This document shows, piece by piece, positions 1 to 8,317 of a stretch of DNA of 64,000 bases (position 1 is the first letter of the stretch; the number at the start of each line of letters is the position of its first letter). A program made the translations under genes and the position numbers. This DNA is from Shewanella livingstonensis (lineage in GTDB: Bacteria > Pseudomonadota > Gammaproteobacteria > Enterobacterales > Shewanellaceae), in the NCBI RefSeq assembly GCF_003855395.1, contig NZ_CP034015.1, positions 1,250,001-1,314,000 of the forward strand. The letters are read 5' to 3'. The notes beneath the pieces were generated by a model, which had not been told where the DNA came from, did not search any database, and worked only from the letters and a program-made list of their open reading frames with translations.

Positions 1-761
1 AGTCTGGTGAAGATGGATTGAAAGTCGGGCGCATGTTAGACAGTTTAAATACCGTGATCATGAAAGTTATTTCGATATTAATGTATGTTGCACCTATTGG
101 TTTAGGCGCGTACTTTGCCGCAACCATGGCCAGCCAAGACACTGAGTTAATGGGCACATTTGCCCGTGCAGTGGGACTGTTTTTTGTTGCGATGGCTTTG
201 TATATTACATTAGGTTCAACCTTATACGCCTGGATTGGCGGCGGCGTAAAAGGGGTTAAGCTATTTTGGCAACATATGCTTGAACCCGCCGTTACAGCAT
301 TAGGTACCAGTTCATCGTTAGCCACCTTACCAGTAACCATACGTAGCGCCGCTAAAATGGGCCTAAATGAGCAAATTTCAGAGATTAGTTTGCCACTGCT
401 GGTTAATCTAAATAAAGGTGGTGCAGCAGCGATTACCGCATTAAAAATCGTGTTTATTTATTCTCTATTAGGACTCGATTTTACTACCGATGTATTTATG
501 CTGACAATTTTGATTTCAGTGTTATCGGCATTTATTATTGGTGGGATACCGGGCGGGGCATTTTTAGGTGAAATCTTTATTGTTACAACCTTAGGATTAC
601 CTATGGAAGTGATCCCCATATTAGTGGTTATTGGTGCAATAACCGATGCCGCATCGACGGTGATTAATGTGGTGCACGATTTAACGGCCACGCAAATTAT
701 TGAGCGCATTAATGGTAAACATTATGCTGCTAAATTACCTAATAGTGAGCTGGTTGACTAA
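1..761 (+). CDS. Dicarboxylate/amino acid:cation symporter (DAACS family), C-terminal part
   Basis: C-terminal part of a DAACS (GltP/GltT/DctA-fold) inner-membrane symporter, which moves acidic amino acids or C4-dicarboxylates with Na+ or H+. The frame is open to the left edge, so the N-terminal half lies outside; the TTG at 18 is an internal codon. Visible are the serine-rich hairpin TSSSLATLP, a second hairpin GIPGGAFLGE, and a late helix with DAASTVINVVHD. The family motif NMDGT in TM7 is replaced by NLNKGG, so ion coupling and substrate cannot be assigned from the classical members. It ends with TAA at 759-761, followed by a hairpin terminator. Family membership is firm; substrate is unknown. 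Confidence 0.9.
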   Translation, partial: SGEDGLKVGRMLDSLNTVIMKVISILMYVAPIGLGAYFAATMASQDTELMGTFARAVGLFFVAMALYITLGSTLYAWIGGGVKGVKLFWQHMLEPAVTALGTSSSLATLPVTIRSAAKMGLNEQISEISLPLLVNLNKGGAAAITALKIVFIYSLLGLDFTTDVFMLTILISVLSAFIIGGIPGGAFLGEIFIVTTLGLPMEVIPILVVIGAITDAASTVINVVHDLTATQIIERINGKHYAAKLPNSELVD

Positions 762-801
762 GCCCATTCATCAAAGTGAATAATAACTGTATATGAAAAG
801 T

Positions 802-841
802 ATGCCACAGCATGATATTGCCTCTGTTGTGGTATTTTTTT
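802..841. terminator. Terminator between symporter and GGDEF gene
   Basis: An 8-bp stem (ATGCCACA at 802-809 with TGTGGTAT at 828-835, one G-U pair) is followed by seven T at 835-841. It lies between convergent genes and its T tract overlaps the stop codon of the minus-strand gene. The loop is long (18 nt), so strength is uncertain. Confidence 0.5.
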
Positions 842-2042
842 AAGCGACGGCGACGCAATTTCGTCCCTGTGACTTTGCTTGATATAAGGCTTTGTCTGCA
901 CGTTCCAATAGGCTGTGGGCATTGTCCTTAATAGCATATTGGGTTACGCCTAAGCTAATTGTTAGCGCCATGTCTTGAATGTTTTCGGTGGCAATGTATA
1001 AACGTAATCTCTCGGTTAGTTCGATGGCATTTTCCAAGTTAGTATTGGGTAATATCACTACAAACTCTTCCCCACCCCAACGCGCTAATAAGTCATCACT
1101 GCGCATTTTACTTTGTAGCAATTGTGCTAGTTCATACAAGACTTTATCACCCACAAGATGACCATGATTATCATTAATCCGCTTAAAATAATCAATGTCG
1201 ATAATGGCAACCGAAATAGGGTATTGCACTGGAGGTATCGGCTTGAGTGCTATTGACGATATACCATTGTTATCTTTACTATTATCGATAATAGCTTGAT
1301 GAGTTACCGCCGCTGATATTTTATCTGTGGTGTTAAACCGTGGGTTTATCGCTCCAGTATTTATCGCTCCAGTATTGTCGCCATGAGTATTGAGTAGTTT
1401 ATCAAGGACCACATCAAGTTTTTCACGATTATATAGCCCTGTAAGTTTATCTGTTTCGGCCATTTTTTGGATTTCTATATTGCGTAGAGCCAGCTTTTTA
1501 TAGGCTGAAAAACGAGTTTTTTCGTAAAATCTCAATAATAAAATTTGCGCAATACATACCTCAATAACGTTAAATAAAGAGCCTGTGCCAAAATTCACTG
1601 GCTCAAGGTGCTGAGTTTGTAGGTAAACCAATAAAGCACATACGCTAAAAGTGAGGCACGAAATAACAGTTCCCCATGTTCGACCTATAAGAAAAAATGA
1701 AAATGGTGGGATCAGTGTCGCCCAAAATAATGAGTGTGAGTAACCCTCAGTCGATATCACAAACAGCATGATTAGACTGGCAATCATGATGGTTACAGCC
1801 CATGACGTTGTTTTAACCTGTCCTTTTTTGCGAAAGTGATAGTAAATACTCAATGATATTAATAAGCCGCATCCATCGAGCAAGGCGTATTGATAACCCT
1901 CAAAATATAATAGGTTAATCAGGGTCAATATTAGAAAATAGCTTGTTGTAATGAGTAATGAGTGTTCGATTAAGCGGATGCGCCAGTAATCGGGATGATC
2001 AGGCGGATATTGAGGGAATTGTTTGTACCAAAATCTAATCAT
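840..2042 (-). CDS. Membrane diguanylate cyclase (GGDEF protein) with an insertion in the GGDEF domain
   Basis: Predicted diguanylate cyclase making c-di-GMP from two GTP. The N-terminal 175 residues hold several hydrophobic helices forming a membrane sensor of no recognised type. The GGDEF domain follows from about residue 195 (TDKLTGLYNR), with active-site GGEEF near 323-327 and an RSDD inhibitory I-site five residues before it, so it should be active and feedback-inhibited. An insertion of about 60 residues separates NREKLDVVL from VAIIDIDYFK; it contains a short duplication (NTGAINTGAIN) from a tandem DNA repeat near 1338-1372. I start at ATG 2042 (GGAAG six bases upstream) rather than the TTG at 2048. 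Confidence 0.9.
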   Translation of the reverse strand: MIRFWYKQFPQYPPDHPDYWRIRLIEHSLLITTSYFLILTLINLLYFEGYQYALLDGCGLLISLSIYYHFRKKGQVKTTSWAVTIMIASLIMLFVISTEGYSHSLFWATLIPPFSFFLIGRTWGTVISCLTFSVCALLVYLQTQHLEPVNFGTGSLFNVIEVCIAQILLLRFYEKTRFSAYKKLALRNIEIQKMAETDKLTGLYNREKLDVVLDKLLNTHGDNTGAINTGAINPRFNTTDKISAAVTHQAIIDNSKDNNGISSIALKPIPPVQYPISVAIIDIDYFKRINDNHGHLVGDKVLYELAQLLQSKMRSDDLLARWGGEEFVVILPNTNLENAIELTERLRLYIATENIQDMALTISLGVTQYAIKDNAHSLLERADKALYQAKSQGRNCVAVA

Positions 2043-2435
2043 AAGCAACTTCCGTGGTAAATTTAAGCGGATGCTAATTTTTAAAACCTTATAAGAATAT
2101 CATTTTTAGCGTTAATTATTTATCATTAATAATAGTTAAAATCTTGAAAAAAACCGCTTAAATAGGCTGTTTTTATGATCCTGACATCTGATTTGCTTAT
2201 GATGTTGTTTAAGTTTACTTAACAATCTGAAAATAAGCGCCCATAGTCTAGGTCCGTTTTAGCGATAAGGTTGTGGAGTCATCTATCTTTTGGCTGTCTT
2301 GGGTTAAGCGTCAAAATTTACTCCATATAACAAATATCAGCTTAAGCATGCATATAGATTGTGTTTATACGGCAAACTTGAAGCATGTGGTTTGGCAACG
2401 TATGATGCGCTTTTTATTGCGATGAGCCCTATATT
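2043..2435. other. Spacer between divergent GGDEF and Nudix genes
   Basis: About 390 bases, AT-rich near the GGDEF end. It must hold both divergent promoters. I see no convincing conserved gene, RNA or operator; a seven-codon ORF at 2402-2424 has no support. Confidence 0.5.
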
Positions 2436-2969
2436 ATGCGTCATTTAACCACTCGTTATCATATCGACACTCCCAAAGACTTTATTGCGGCGAATCAACA
2501 AACGATGCTTACGCGGCTAGCTGCTCGTGCCATTGTGGTGCGTGAGAAGCAGATATTGATGCTTTATACCCAACGTTACCATGACTATTCATTACCTGGT
2601 GGTGGGGTAGATATAGGCGAGGAAATAGAGCAAGGGCTCATTCGTGAACTACAAGAAGAAACTGGCGCGCAAGCGATCCGCAATATTAATGCATTTGGTT
2701 TATATGAAGAGTATCGACCATGGCAGCGAGATGGCTATACGTCGGTTAACATGCTGTCTTATTGCTTCACTTGTGATATCGACAGTCAATTGGGTGAAAC
2801 TCAATTTGAAGCTCACGAAGTCAATAATGGTATGGCGCCAGTATGGATAGATATTGATGAAGCAATTCAGCATAACCTTGACACTATCGTTAACAGCAGC
2901 AAGAAAGGTTTATCGATTGAACGAGAAACCTTTCTATTGCAACTGATTAAACAAGAGTTATTGAGTTAG
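2436..2969 (+). CDS. Nudix hydrolase
   Basis: Nudix family hydrolase (177 aa), which cleaves nucleoside diphosphates linked to another moiety using Mg2+. The Nudix box is complete: LPGGGVDIGEE, then RELQEETGA, matching GX5EX7REUXEEXGU, so the metal-binding glutamates are present. The ADP-ribose, NADH, mutagenic-nucleotide or other subfamily cannot be told from the box. The start ATG at 2436 has no clear Shine-Dalgarno sequence. Stands alone, divergent from the GGDEF gene and convergent with proC. Confidence 0.9.
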   Translation: MRHLTTRYHIDTPKDFIAANQQTMLTRLAARAIVVREKQILMLYTQRYHDYSLPGGGVDIGEEIEQGLIRELQEETGAQAIRNINAFGLYEEYRPWQRDGYTSVNMLSYCFTCDIDSQLGETQFEAHEVNNGMAPVWIDIDEAIQHNLDTIVNSSKKGLSIERETFLLQLIKQELLS

Positions 2970-3055
2970 ACTCAAGCCATTGTTGATGAGTAAAGTGTTA
3001 TATGGAATGACATGACTGTCAGCTAGAGAGTTAACCTCTGCGATGGTTGAGATGC

Positions 3056-3877
3056 TTAACCTATAGACAGTTCTTTTGCTCTTGTGGCGGCACATGCCAT
3101 AGCACTGGCAACGAGCTGATCAAGATCGCCATCTTGAAATGCCATGATTGCTTGTTCAGTAGTCCCTTTTGGTGAGGTGACTTGCTGACGTAAGCTCGCT
3201 AAATTATGCTGACTATTCATCGCCATTGATATTGCTCCCATCGCACTCTGAAGCACTGCTTTAGTCGCTGTTTCTTGTGGAAGACCCTGTTCAATAGCGG
3301 CTTTTTCCATCGCTTCTAAAAATAAGAATAAATACGCCGGAGAGCTACCTGCTGCAGCAACAATAGTCGACATTTGATTTTCATCTTTTAGCCAAACTGT
3401 TTCACCTACTGCTCGCATAACACTTTCGGCAAGTGCAATGTCATTCTGTTGCGTGTCTGACCCAGCAAATAAGCCTGTTAATCCTTCACCAATGGCCGTT
3501 GGCAAGTTTGGCATAGCACAAATGACTTTAGGTGAATTATTTAGCTTTTGGCAGAGAGTAGCATGTTTGACACCCGCCGCAATTGAGATAACTAATTTAC
3601 GGTTATCATGTTGCATAACCTCGCTCAATTGCTCACACACCACGGGTACTACAAATGGCTTAACGGCAACAATGATAACATCGGCAAATGCTACAGCAGC
3701 CGTATTATCATGGTGCACTTTAACATTGAATTTATTCATCAAGTCATGTCGGGTCGTTTGGCTCGGGGCGCATACTAGGATGTTGGCACTATTATGGCCT
3801 TGTTTAAGTAAGCCACTAATAATGGCTTTTGCCATGTTGCCGCCACCGATGAAGGCGATACAGGTATTGGGGTCCAA
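3056..3877 (-). CDS. proC: Pyrroline-5-carboxylate reductase
   Basis: Last enzyme of proline synthesis: reduces 1-pyrroline-5-carboxylate to proline with NAD(P)H in the cytosol. The N-terminal Rossmann motif FIGGGNMAKAI is followed by AVKPFVV and by the C-terminal P5CR signature around SSPAYLFLFLEAM and VTSPKGTTEQA. Length of about 273 aa fits the family. The longer frame to 3934 begins with a TTG inside the proBA terminator and is not credible. I use TTG 3875-3877, but its only good ribosome site (GGAGG at 3901-3905) is 23 bases away and sits five bases before an in-frame ATC (3893-3895), so the true start is open. It is separated from proBA by the terminator. Confidence 0.88.
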   Translation of the reverse strand: MDPNTCIAFIGGGNMAKAIISGLLKQGHNSANILVCAPSQTTRHDLMNKFNVKVHHDNTAAVAFADVIIVAVKPFVVPVVCEQLSEVMQHDNRKLVISIAAGVKHATLCQKLNNSPKVICAMPNLPTAIGEGLTGLFAGSDTQQNDIALAESVMRAVGETVWLKDENQMSTIVAAAGSSPAYLFLFLEAMEKAAIEQGLPQETATKAVLQSAMGAISMAMNSQHNLASLRQQVTSPKGTTEQAIMAFQDGDLDQLVASAMACAATRAKELSIG

Positions 3878-3925
3878 TGATTGATGTTGAGAGATGATAA
3901 CCTCCGAAAATGTCGCTAAAAAAGA

Positions 3926-3955
3926 AAAGGCCAACGCTTTCGCTTGGCCTTTTAC
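3926..3955 (-). terminator. Intrinsic terminator of the putP-proB-proA operon
   Basis: On the minus strand AAAAGGCCAA pairs with TTGGCCTTTT around a short GC-closed loop, with one bulge. It is followed by a T-rich tail (rc of taaaaaagaaaa). It lies 17 bases after the proA stop codon and just before proC. The symmetric A/T flanks could also stop plus-strand reading. Confidence 0.85.
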
Positions 3956-3972
3956 CGGTGGAACCTATTTGA

Positions 3973-5220
3973 TTATGCGCGAACTTGACCTACACCGCTG
4001 ACTAAATACTTCTCAGTGGTGAGAGACTCAAGACCCATTGGACCGTAGGCGTGTAATTTACTAGTCGCAATACCAATTTCTGCGCCAAGACCGAGTTCAC
4101 TGCCATCAGAAAAACGTGATGATGCATTTACCATCACAACAGAGGCATCTACAGTGCGTTGAAAAAGCGTCGCCGTTAATTCATTTTGAGTACAAATGAC
4201 TTCAGTGTGATGGCTACCAAAGCGTCGAATATGATTTACTGCATGATCAAAATCAGTGACTTGGCGAATGGCAATTTCTAAATCTAAATACTCTTGGCCA
4301 AAGTCATCATCGCTAATCACATTGGCATGTTCAAAGTATTGTTGGGCATTTTTACTCACATTAATACGGACTTTATGTGCAGCAAGTTCGGCGGCCACTT
4401 TCGGTAAAAATGTTGCAGCTACGTCTTCATGTACTAGTAATCCCTCTAGGGCATTACATACACCGGTACGTTGGGTTTTACCATTGAGCAATATAGACAT
4501 CGCAATATCAAGATCGGCATCTTTATCAACATATAAATGGCAAACACCTTTAAAATGCTGAATAACAGGGATTTTGCTGTTGTCAGTAACAAAGTTGATT
4601 AGGCCTTCTCCACCGCGTGGAATAATAACGTCAATAAAGTCACGCTGCTGCATGAGCTCAAGCAATAAGGCACGGTCTGGATCGGGTATCACAGTAATCA
4701 GTGCTGGTGGCAACTGATATGCTTGCAATACATTTTGTAAAATTGAAGCGATAATTTTACTTGAATGCAGTGCTTCTTTGCCGCCTCGTAATATCACAGC
4801 ATTACCTGATTTAAAACATAATGCGCCAGCATCTGCGGTAACGTTCGGACGTGCTTCATAAATCATGCACACAACCCCTAAAGGCACACGCATTTTTTGA
4901 ATGTTAAGTCCATTTGGTCGCTGGCATATTTCACGTATCATACCGACTGGGTCGGGTAATGATGCAACTGTTTCGATACCAGATGCCATTGATTCAATAC
5001 GCTCAGGTGTCAACGTCAGTCTGTCTATCATTGCCGCGCCTAAATCAGCTTTCTTGGCATGATCAAGATCTAATAAATTAGCTTTAATGATATCGTCGCT
5101 ATGCGCTCTAAGTGCACGGGCCATATCAAGTAAAATGGTATTTTTAACTTTTTCATCTAGTAGGGCTAGAGTTTGTGCAGCTGTTGCTGCGGCTTGCGAT
5201 AAATCTTTAATTAAACTCAT
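3973..5220 (-). CDS. proA: Gamma-glutamyl phosphate reductase (glutamate-5-semialdehyde dehydrogenase)
   Basis: Second enzyme of proline synthesis: NADPH-dependent reduction of gamma-glutamyl phosphate to glutamate-5-semialdehyde. 415 aa, as usual for the family. Aldehyde-dehydrogenase-type fold with RPNVTADAGALCFKSGNA and the catalytic-cysteine region TGVCNALEG; the C-terminal GLGAEIGI and GPMGLESLTTEK segments are typical. Start ATG has GGAG five bases upstream. It overlaps the end of proB by 4 bases (ATGA), so translation is probably coupled; the operon ends at the terminator 3926-3955. Confidence 0.97.
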   Translation of the reverse strand: MSLIKDLSQAAATAAQTLALLDEKVKNTILLDMARALRAHSDDIIKANLLDLDHAKKADLGAAMIDRLTLTPERIESMASGIETVASLPDPVGMIREICQRPNGLNIQKMRVPLGVVCMIYEARPNVTADAGALCFKSGNAVILRGGKEALHSSKIIASILQNVLQAYQLPPALITVIPDPDRALLLELMQQRDFIDVIIPRGGEGLINFVTDNSKIPVIQHFKGVCHLYVDKDADLDIAMSILLNGKTQRTGVCNALEGLLVHEDVAATFLPKVAAELAAHKVRINVSKNAQQYFEHANVISDDDFGQEYLDLEIAIRQVTDFDHAVNHIRRFGSHHTEVICTQNELTATLFQRTVDASVVMVNASSRFSDGSELGLGAEIGIATSKLHAYGPMGLESLTTEKYLVSGVGQVRA

Positions 5221-6338
5221 AATTGCTCCAAAATGGCGATGTTTTTGTCAGAGATCAGTGGGCCCGTTTTTTGCTGGGCATTGTTGGCAAATTCACGATC
5301 TTCTTGATCTGCAATAAAATGTAATAAACAACTACTGTAATTTGATTTGGCTTTTGCCAATTTAGTGCCATCGCCTTTGCGCACTAAAACAGTATCACCG
5401 ACGGAAAAGTTGCCTCTTACGGCTACTACGTCGTCACTGGTTAGCTGGGTATCATGTTCTTCAAGGTCGGCGCTAAAGTCATTCTCGACAATTAACTCAC
5501 CTTGAACTTGCGAGGTATGCGTCATCCAATGTAAATGTTCTTGCATCGGTACATCATACGGGGTGAATAAAGTGCCTGGATTTTGGCCCTTTAATAGTTG
5601 ATTGAAGGTATCCGCGTCAAAACCATCCACTATCATGGTTTCAATTCCGTGTGAAATCGCTTTTTCAGCAGCTTCAATCTTGGTTAACATACCGCCAGTA
5701 CCTACGCTGCTGGTAGCACCGCCAGCCATAGCATAAATCTCAGCATTGATTTCACTGACTTGCTTAATGAGCGTGGCATCATCATGTAAATTGGGGTTTT
5801 TATTATAAAGCCCTTTTACGTCAGAGCAGATGATTAACGCATCTGCATCTGCTGCGGCGGCGACCATGGCTGATAAGTTATCATTATCACCCACACGTAA
5901 CTTAGCTGCGGTAACGGCATCGTTTTCGTTAATAATCGGAAGTAATCCATTATCTAACAGGGTAAAAATAGTATTTTTAATACTAATATAACGATCGCGA
6001 TCGCGTAAATCACCATGAGTCAGTAATAGCTGAGCCGAAGGAAAATCAAACAACTTATCCCAAGTTGCCATCATATCGGCTTGGCCTGCTGCAGCCATCG
6101 CTTTTTTAAGTGAAATACTTGGTTCTGCTGTTTCAGGAAATCGATGTCTACCTGCGGCAACTGAACCTGAAGATACCAAGACAACTTGGCACCCTTGAGC
6201 GCGACAGGTAGCGATAAACTGTGCAATACCTAATAAATAATGGCTGCTACAACCTTGTTGATGGGGCGCAATTAACGCGCTTCCCACTTTAACGACAATG
6301 CGTTTCCAATGTGAAGTTGGCATATTATTGTTCTCCAT
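5217..6338 (-). CDS. proB: Glutamate 5-kinase
   Basis: First enzyme of proline synthesis: ATP-dependent phosphorylation of glutamate, normally feedback-inhibited by proline. The amino acid kinase domain fills the first 260 residues (VVKVGSALI, VSSGSVAAGR, INENDAV, GDNDNLSA, GGMLTKIEAA), followed by a C-terminal PUA domain (about 285-365). Start ATG overlaps the putP stop by one base (TAATG). An internal ATG at 6321-6323, with GGAG nine bases upstream, would give 368 aa, nearer the E. coli length, and is a fair alternative. Confidence 0.97.
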   Translation of the reverse strand: MENNNMPTSHWKRIVVKVGSALIAPHQQGCSSHYLLGIAQFIATCRAQGCQVVLVSSGSVAAGRHRFPETAEPSISLKKAMAAAGQADMMATWDKLFDFPSAQLLLTHGDLRDRDRYISIKNTIFTLLDNGLLPIINENDAVTAAKLRVGDNDNLSAMVAAAADADALIICSDVKGLYNKNPNLHDDATLIKQVSEINAEIYAMAGGATSSVGTGGMLTKIEAAEKAISHGIETMIVDGFDADTFNQLLKGQNPGTLFTPYDVPMQEHLHWMTHTSQVQGELIVENDFSADLEEHDTQLTSDDVVAVRGNFSVGDTVLVRKGDGTKLAKAKSNYSSCLLHFIADQEDREFANNAQQKTGPLISDKNIAILEQL

Positions 6339-7834
6339 TACTGTTGCTCGATTAAAACACGATTTGCTTCATGGAAGGTATCAACTGTTTTACTACAAGG
6401 ATCTGCGTCAAATGCACTGGTAATCCAAATCACTATACTGCTAACAATAAAGCCAGGGATCATTTCATACATCAAACTAGTTAATGCTTTTCCGTCGGCA
6501 AGTACCGGAGCATATATCCAAAATAGGACAGTAACAGCACCCGAGACAATACCAGCAACAGCTGCTTTGTGAGTTAAATTTTTCTTATAAAGACTGAATA
6601 ATACCAATGGACCGAAGGCTGCGCCAAATCCTGCCCAAGCATTACTCACTAACGATAAAATACTGTTCGAGCGGTCAAGAGCTAACACACTCGCCACAAC
6701 GGCAACGCCTGCTACGCCATAACGGCCCATTTTGACCATTTCTTTATCGGTAGATTCTTTTTTCGAAAGTACACGATAAATATCTTCGGTTAGAGAACTT
6801 GACGACACTAATAACTGTGACGAAATTGTACTCATAATCGCAGCTAGTATCGCAGCCAGTAAGAAACCACTAATCAAAGGATGGAACAGTAATTCAGAAA
6901 ATACGATAAATATGGTTTCAGGGTCGACTAGTTTCATGTCAAATTTATTGGCATAAGCAATACCCACTAGACCTGTAGCCAGTGCACCAATAATGGTAAC
7001 TGTCATCCAACTCATACCAATTCTACGAGCTATTTTTATGTCAGACACTGAGCGAATAGCCATAAAACGTACAATAATATGGGGTTGACCAAAATAACCT
7101 AATCCCCAAGAAAGACTGGAAATTAACCCGAGCATGGTGACATTTTGCATGGCATCAGAAAAATGTGGAATCGACTCATAAGCAAAGCCCATCATTTTGT
7201 CTGCACTACTAAACTCTTGATACGCAACAACCGGTACCAAAACTAAGGCAACAAACATAATACAGCCTTGAACAAAGTCAGTCATACTAACGGCTAAAAA
7301 ACCACCAAGTAGGGTATAAGACACTACAACACCTAGGGTAACCACTAGGCCAAGTTCATAACTTAAATCAAAGGCAGAGACAAATAATTTTCCGCCAGCA
7401 ACTAATCCTGCTGAGGTATATAAGGTAAAGAAGATAACAATGATAACCGCTGCGATAATTCGCACATGGCTATTAGGAGCATGAAAACGTTTAGCAAAAA
7501 ACTCAGGAATGGTCAGGGAGTTATCTGCAACTTCGGTATAGACTCTTAACTTAGGTGCTACTACTAGATAGTTAACCAACGCACCAATTAATAAGCCCAG
7601 TGCAATATAGATGGTTTCAAAACCGACTAGAAACATTGCTCCTGGCAAGCCCATAAGCATCCAGCCACTCATATCGGATGCGCCAGCTGACAGTGCTGTA
7701 ACTTGTGGGCTGACTTTACGCCCACCCAAAATATAGCCTGATACGTCGCTGGTTGATTGTTTATACGCAAACAATCCAATGCCTAGCATTACCATGAAAT
7801 ATATTGCTAATGAGACATAGGTTAGGTAATGCAT
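6338..7834 (-). CDS. putP: Sodium/proline symporter
   Basis: Solute:sodium symporter of the PutP subfamily (498 aa, about 12-13 membrane segments) that imports proline with Na+. Family landmarks are GGRKVSPQVTALSAGASDMSG near residue 37, LRVYTEVADNSLTIPEFFAKRF, and GLGYFGQPHIIVRFMA. GGGAGG-type ribosome site (GGGAGG 11 bases before ATG). The upstream small ORF ends 3 bases before this start, and the stop overlaps proB by 1 base. PutP in an operon with proB-proA joins proline import and synthesis, a logical osmoprotection unit; in many bacteria putP is instead paired with putA. Confidence 0.95.
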   Translation of the reverse strand: MHYLTYVSLAIYFMVMLGIGLFAYKQSTSDVSGYILGGRKVSPQVTALSAGASDMSGWMLMGLPGAMFLVGFETIYIALGLLIGALVNYLVVAPKLRVYTEVADNSLTIPEFFAKRFHAPNSHVRIIAAVIIVIFFTLYTSAGLVAGGKLFVSAFDLSYELGLVVTLGVVVSYTLLGGFLAVSMTDFVQGCIMFVALVLVPVVAYQEFSSADKMMGFAYESIPHFSDAMQNVTMLGLISSLSWGLGYFGQPHIIVRFMAIRSVSDIKIARRIGMSWMTVTIIGALATGLVGIAYANKFDMKLVDPETIFIVFSELLFHPLISGFLLAAILAAIMSTISSQLLVSSSSLTEDIYRVLSKKESTDKEMVKMGRYGVAGVAVVASVLALDRSNSILSLVSNAWAGFGAAFGPLVLFSLYKKNLTHKAAVAGIVSGAVTVLFWIYAPVLADGKALTSLMYEMIPGFIVSSIVIWITSAFDADPCSKTVDTFHEANRVLIEQQ

Positions 7835-7837
7835 GAA

Positions 7838-8014
7838 TTACTTGCCTCCCAACGCTTTGTGATTTTGAATCCCTTTAGGTTTCAACATAACAAAGAGATA
7901 GGTGCTTAAAAGAGCACATAAACACAATAATTGTGAAGCTTCTTTTAGCTTTAATGTAGCGGTGTTCCAAATGTTTGTAACGAGATTTTCTTCGCTTAAA
8001 GTGCCTGCAGACAT
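7838..8014 (-). CDS. Small membrane protein (58 aa) translationally linked to putP
   Basis: Unrecognised 58-residue protein beginning MSAGTLSEENLV. It has a very good ribosome site (GGAGG five bases before ATG at 8014) and ends only 3 bases before putP, so it is very likely translated. One hydrophobic segment (about residues 28-43, LLCLCALLSTYLFVML) with a basic C-terminal tail suggests a single-pass inner-membrane protein with the tail inside. Its position suggests an accessory subunit or stabiliser of PutP, as small subunits exist for some other solute:sodium symporters; that is inference. A longer frame to 8128 has no ribosome site and runs through a terminator hairpin. Confidence 0.72.
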   Translation of the reverse strand: MSAGTLSEENLVTNIWNTATLKLKEASQLLCLCALLSTYLFVMLKPKGIQNHKALGGK

Positions 8015-8071
8015 AATGTCCTCCTGGGTTCGGGCTAATCGGTTTATTGTTAACTTATTTAAAATCAACAA

Positions 8072-8100
8072 TAAAAAAACCACCAAACTAGTTAGTGGTC
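8072..8100 (-). terminator. Intrinsic terminator/attenuator in the leader of the putP-proBA operon
   Basis: On the minus strand an 8-bp stem (ACCACTAA with TTTGGTGGT positions, one T-G pair) with a 5-nt loop is directly followed by seven T. It lies 25 nt after the stop of the 54-aa ORF and about 60 nt before the 58-aa ORF. It either ends a short leader transcript or acts as an attenuator for the proline operon. Confidence 0.7.
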
Positions 8101-8124
8101 TAATTATAATAGCACGATTAGAGG

Positions 8125-8289
8125 TCAAATTTCCAATTGATTATAGGATAAGACGGTTTTACGCGGGTTTCTCTGTGCGATGTAAACTGGTATAGCCTGG
8201 TCGTGAGGAGAACGGTATACATGCGTAACGTCATCATTAGCAGAGTCTGTAGGGGTTTTCACGTCGGCTGATGGATTGAACGTTTGCAT
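8125..8289 (-). CDS. Possible 54-aa leader ORF upstream of putP-proBA
   Basis: Open frame of 54 codons starting MQTFNPSADVKTP and ending NQLEI, too short for most gene finders. The composition looks protein-like, with five scattered prolines, but there is no run of Pro codons as in classical leader peptides and no clear Shine-Dalgarno site. It is immediately followed by an intrinsic terminator (8072-8100) and then the putP-proBA operon on the same strand. It could be an independent small gene or a leader peptide; not recognised as a family. Confidence 0.4.
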   Translation of the reverse strand: MQTFNPSADVKTPTDSANDDVTHVYRSPHDQAIPVYIAQRNPRKTVLSYNQLEI

Positions 8290-8317
8290 AACTAATTTTT
8301 TTATACTCTAATTAGTT
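8290..8317. promoter_or_regulatory. Inverted repeat AACTAATT upstream of the putP-proBA leader
   Basis: Perfect 8-bp inverted repeat, AACTAATT at 8290-8297 and AATTAGTT at 8310-8317, with a 12-bp AT-rich spacer. It lies directly before the start codon of the 54-aa leader ORF, where an operator or promoter of the minus-strand operon would be. No regulator can be named. Confidence 0.4.

Noticed and set aside
7902..8195. 97-codon plus-strand ORF
   Set aside because: Antisense to the small peptide and leader of the putP operon, no start signals, and it crosses a terminator hairpin.
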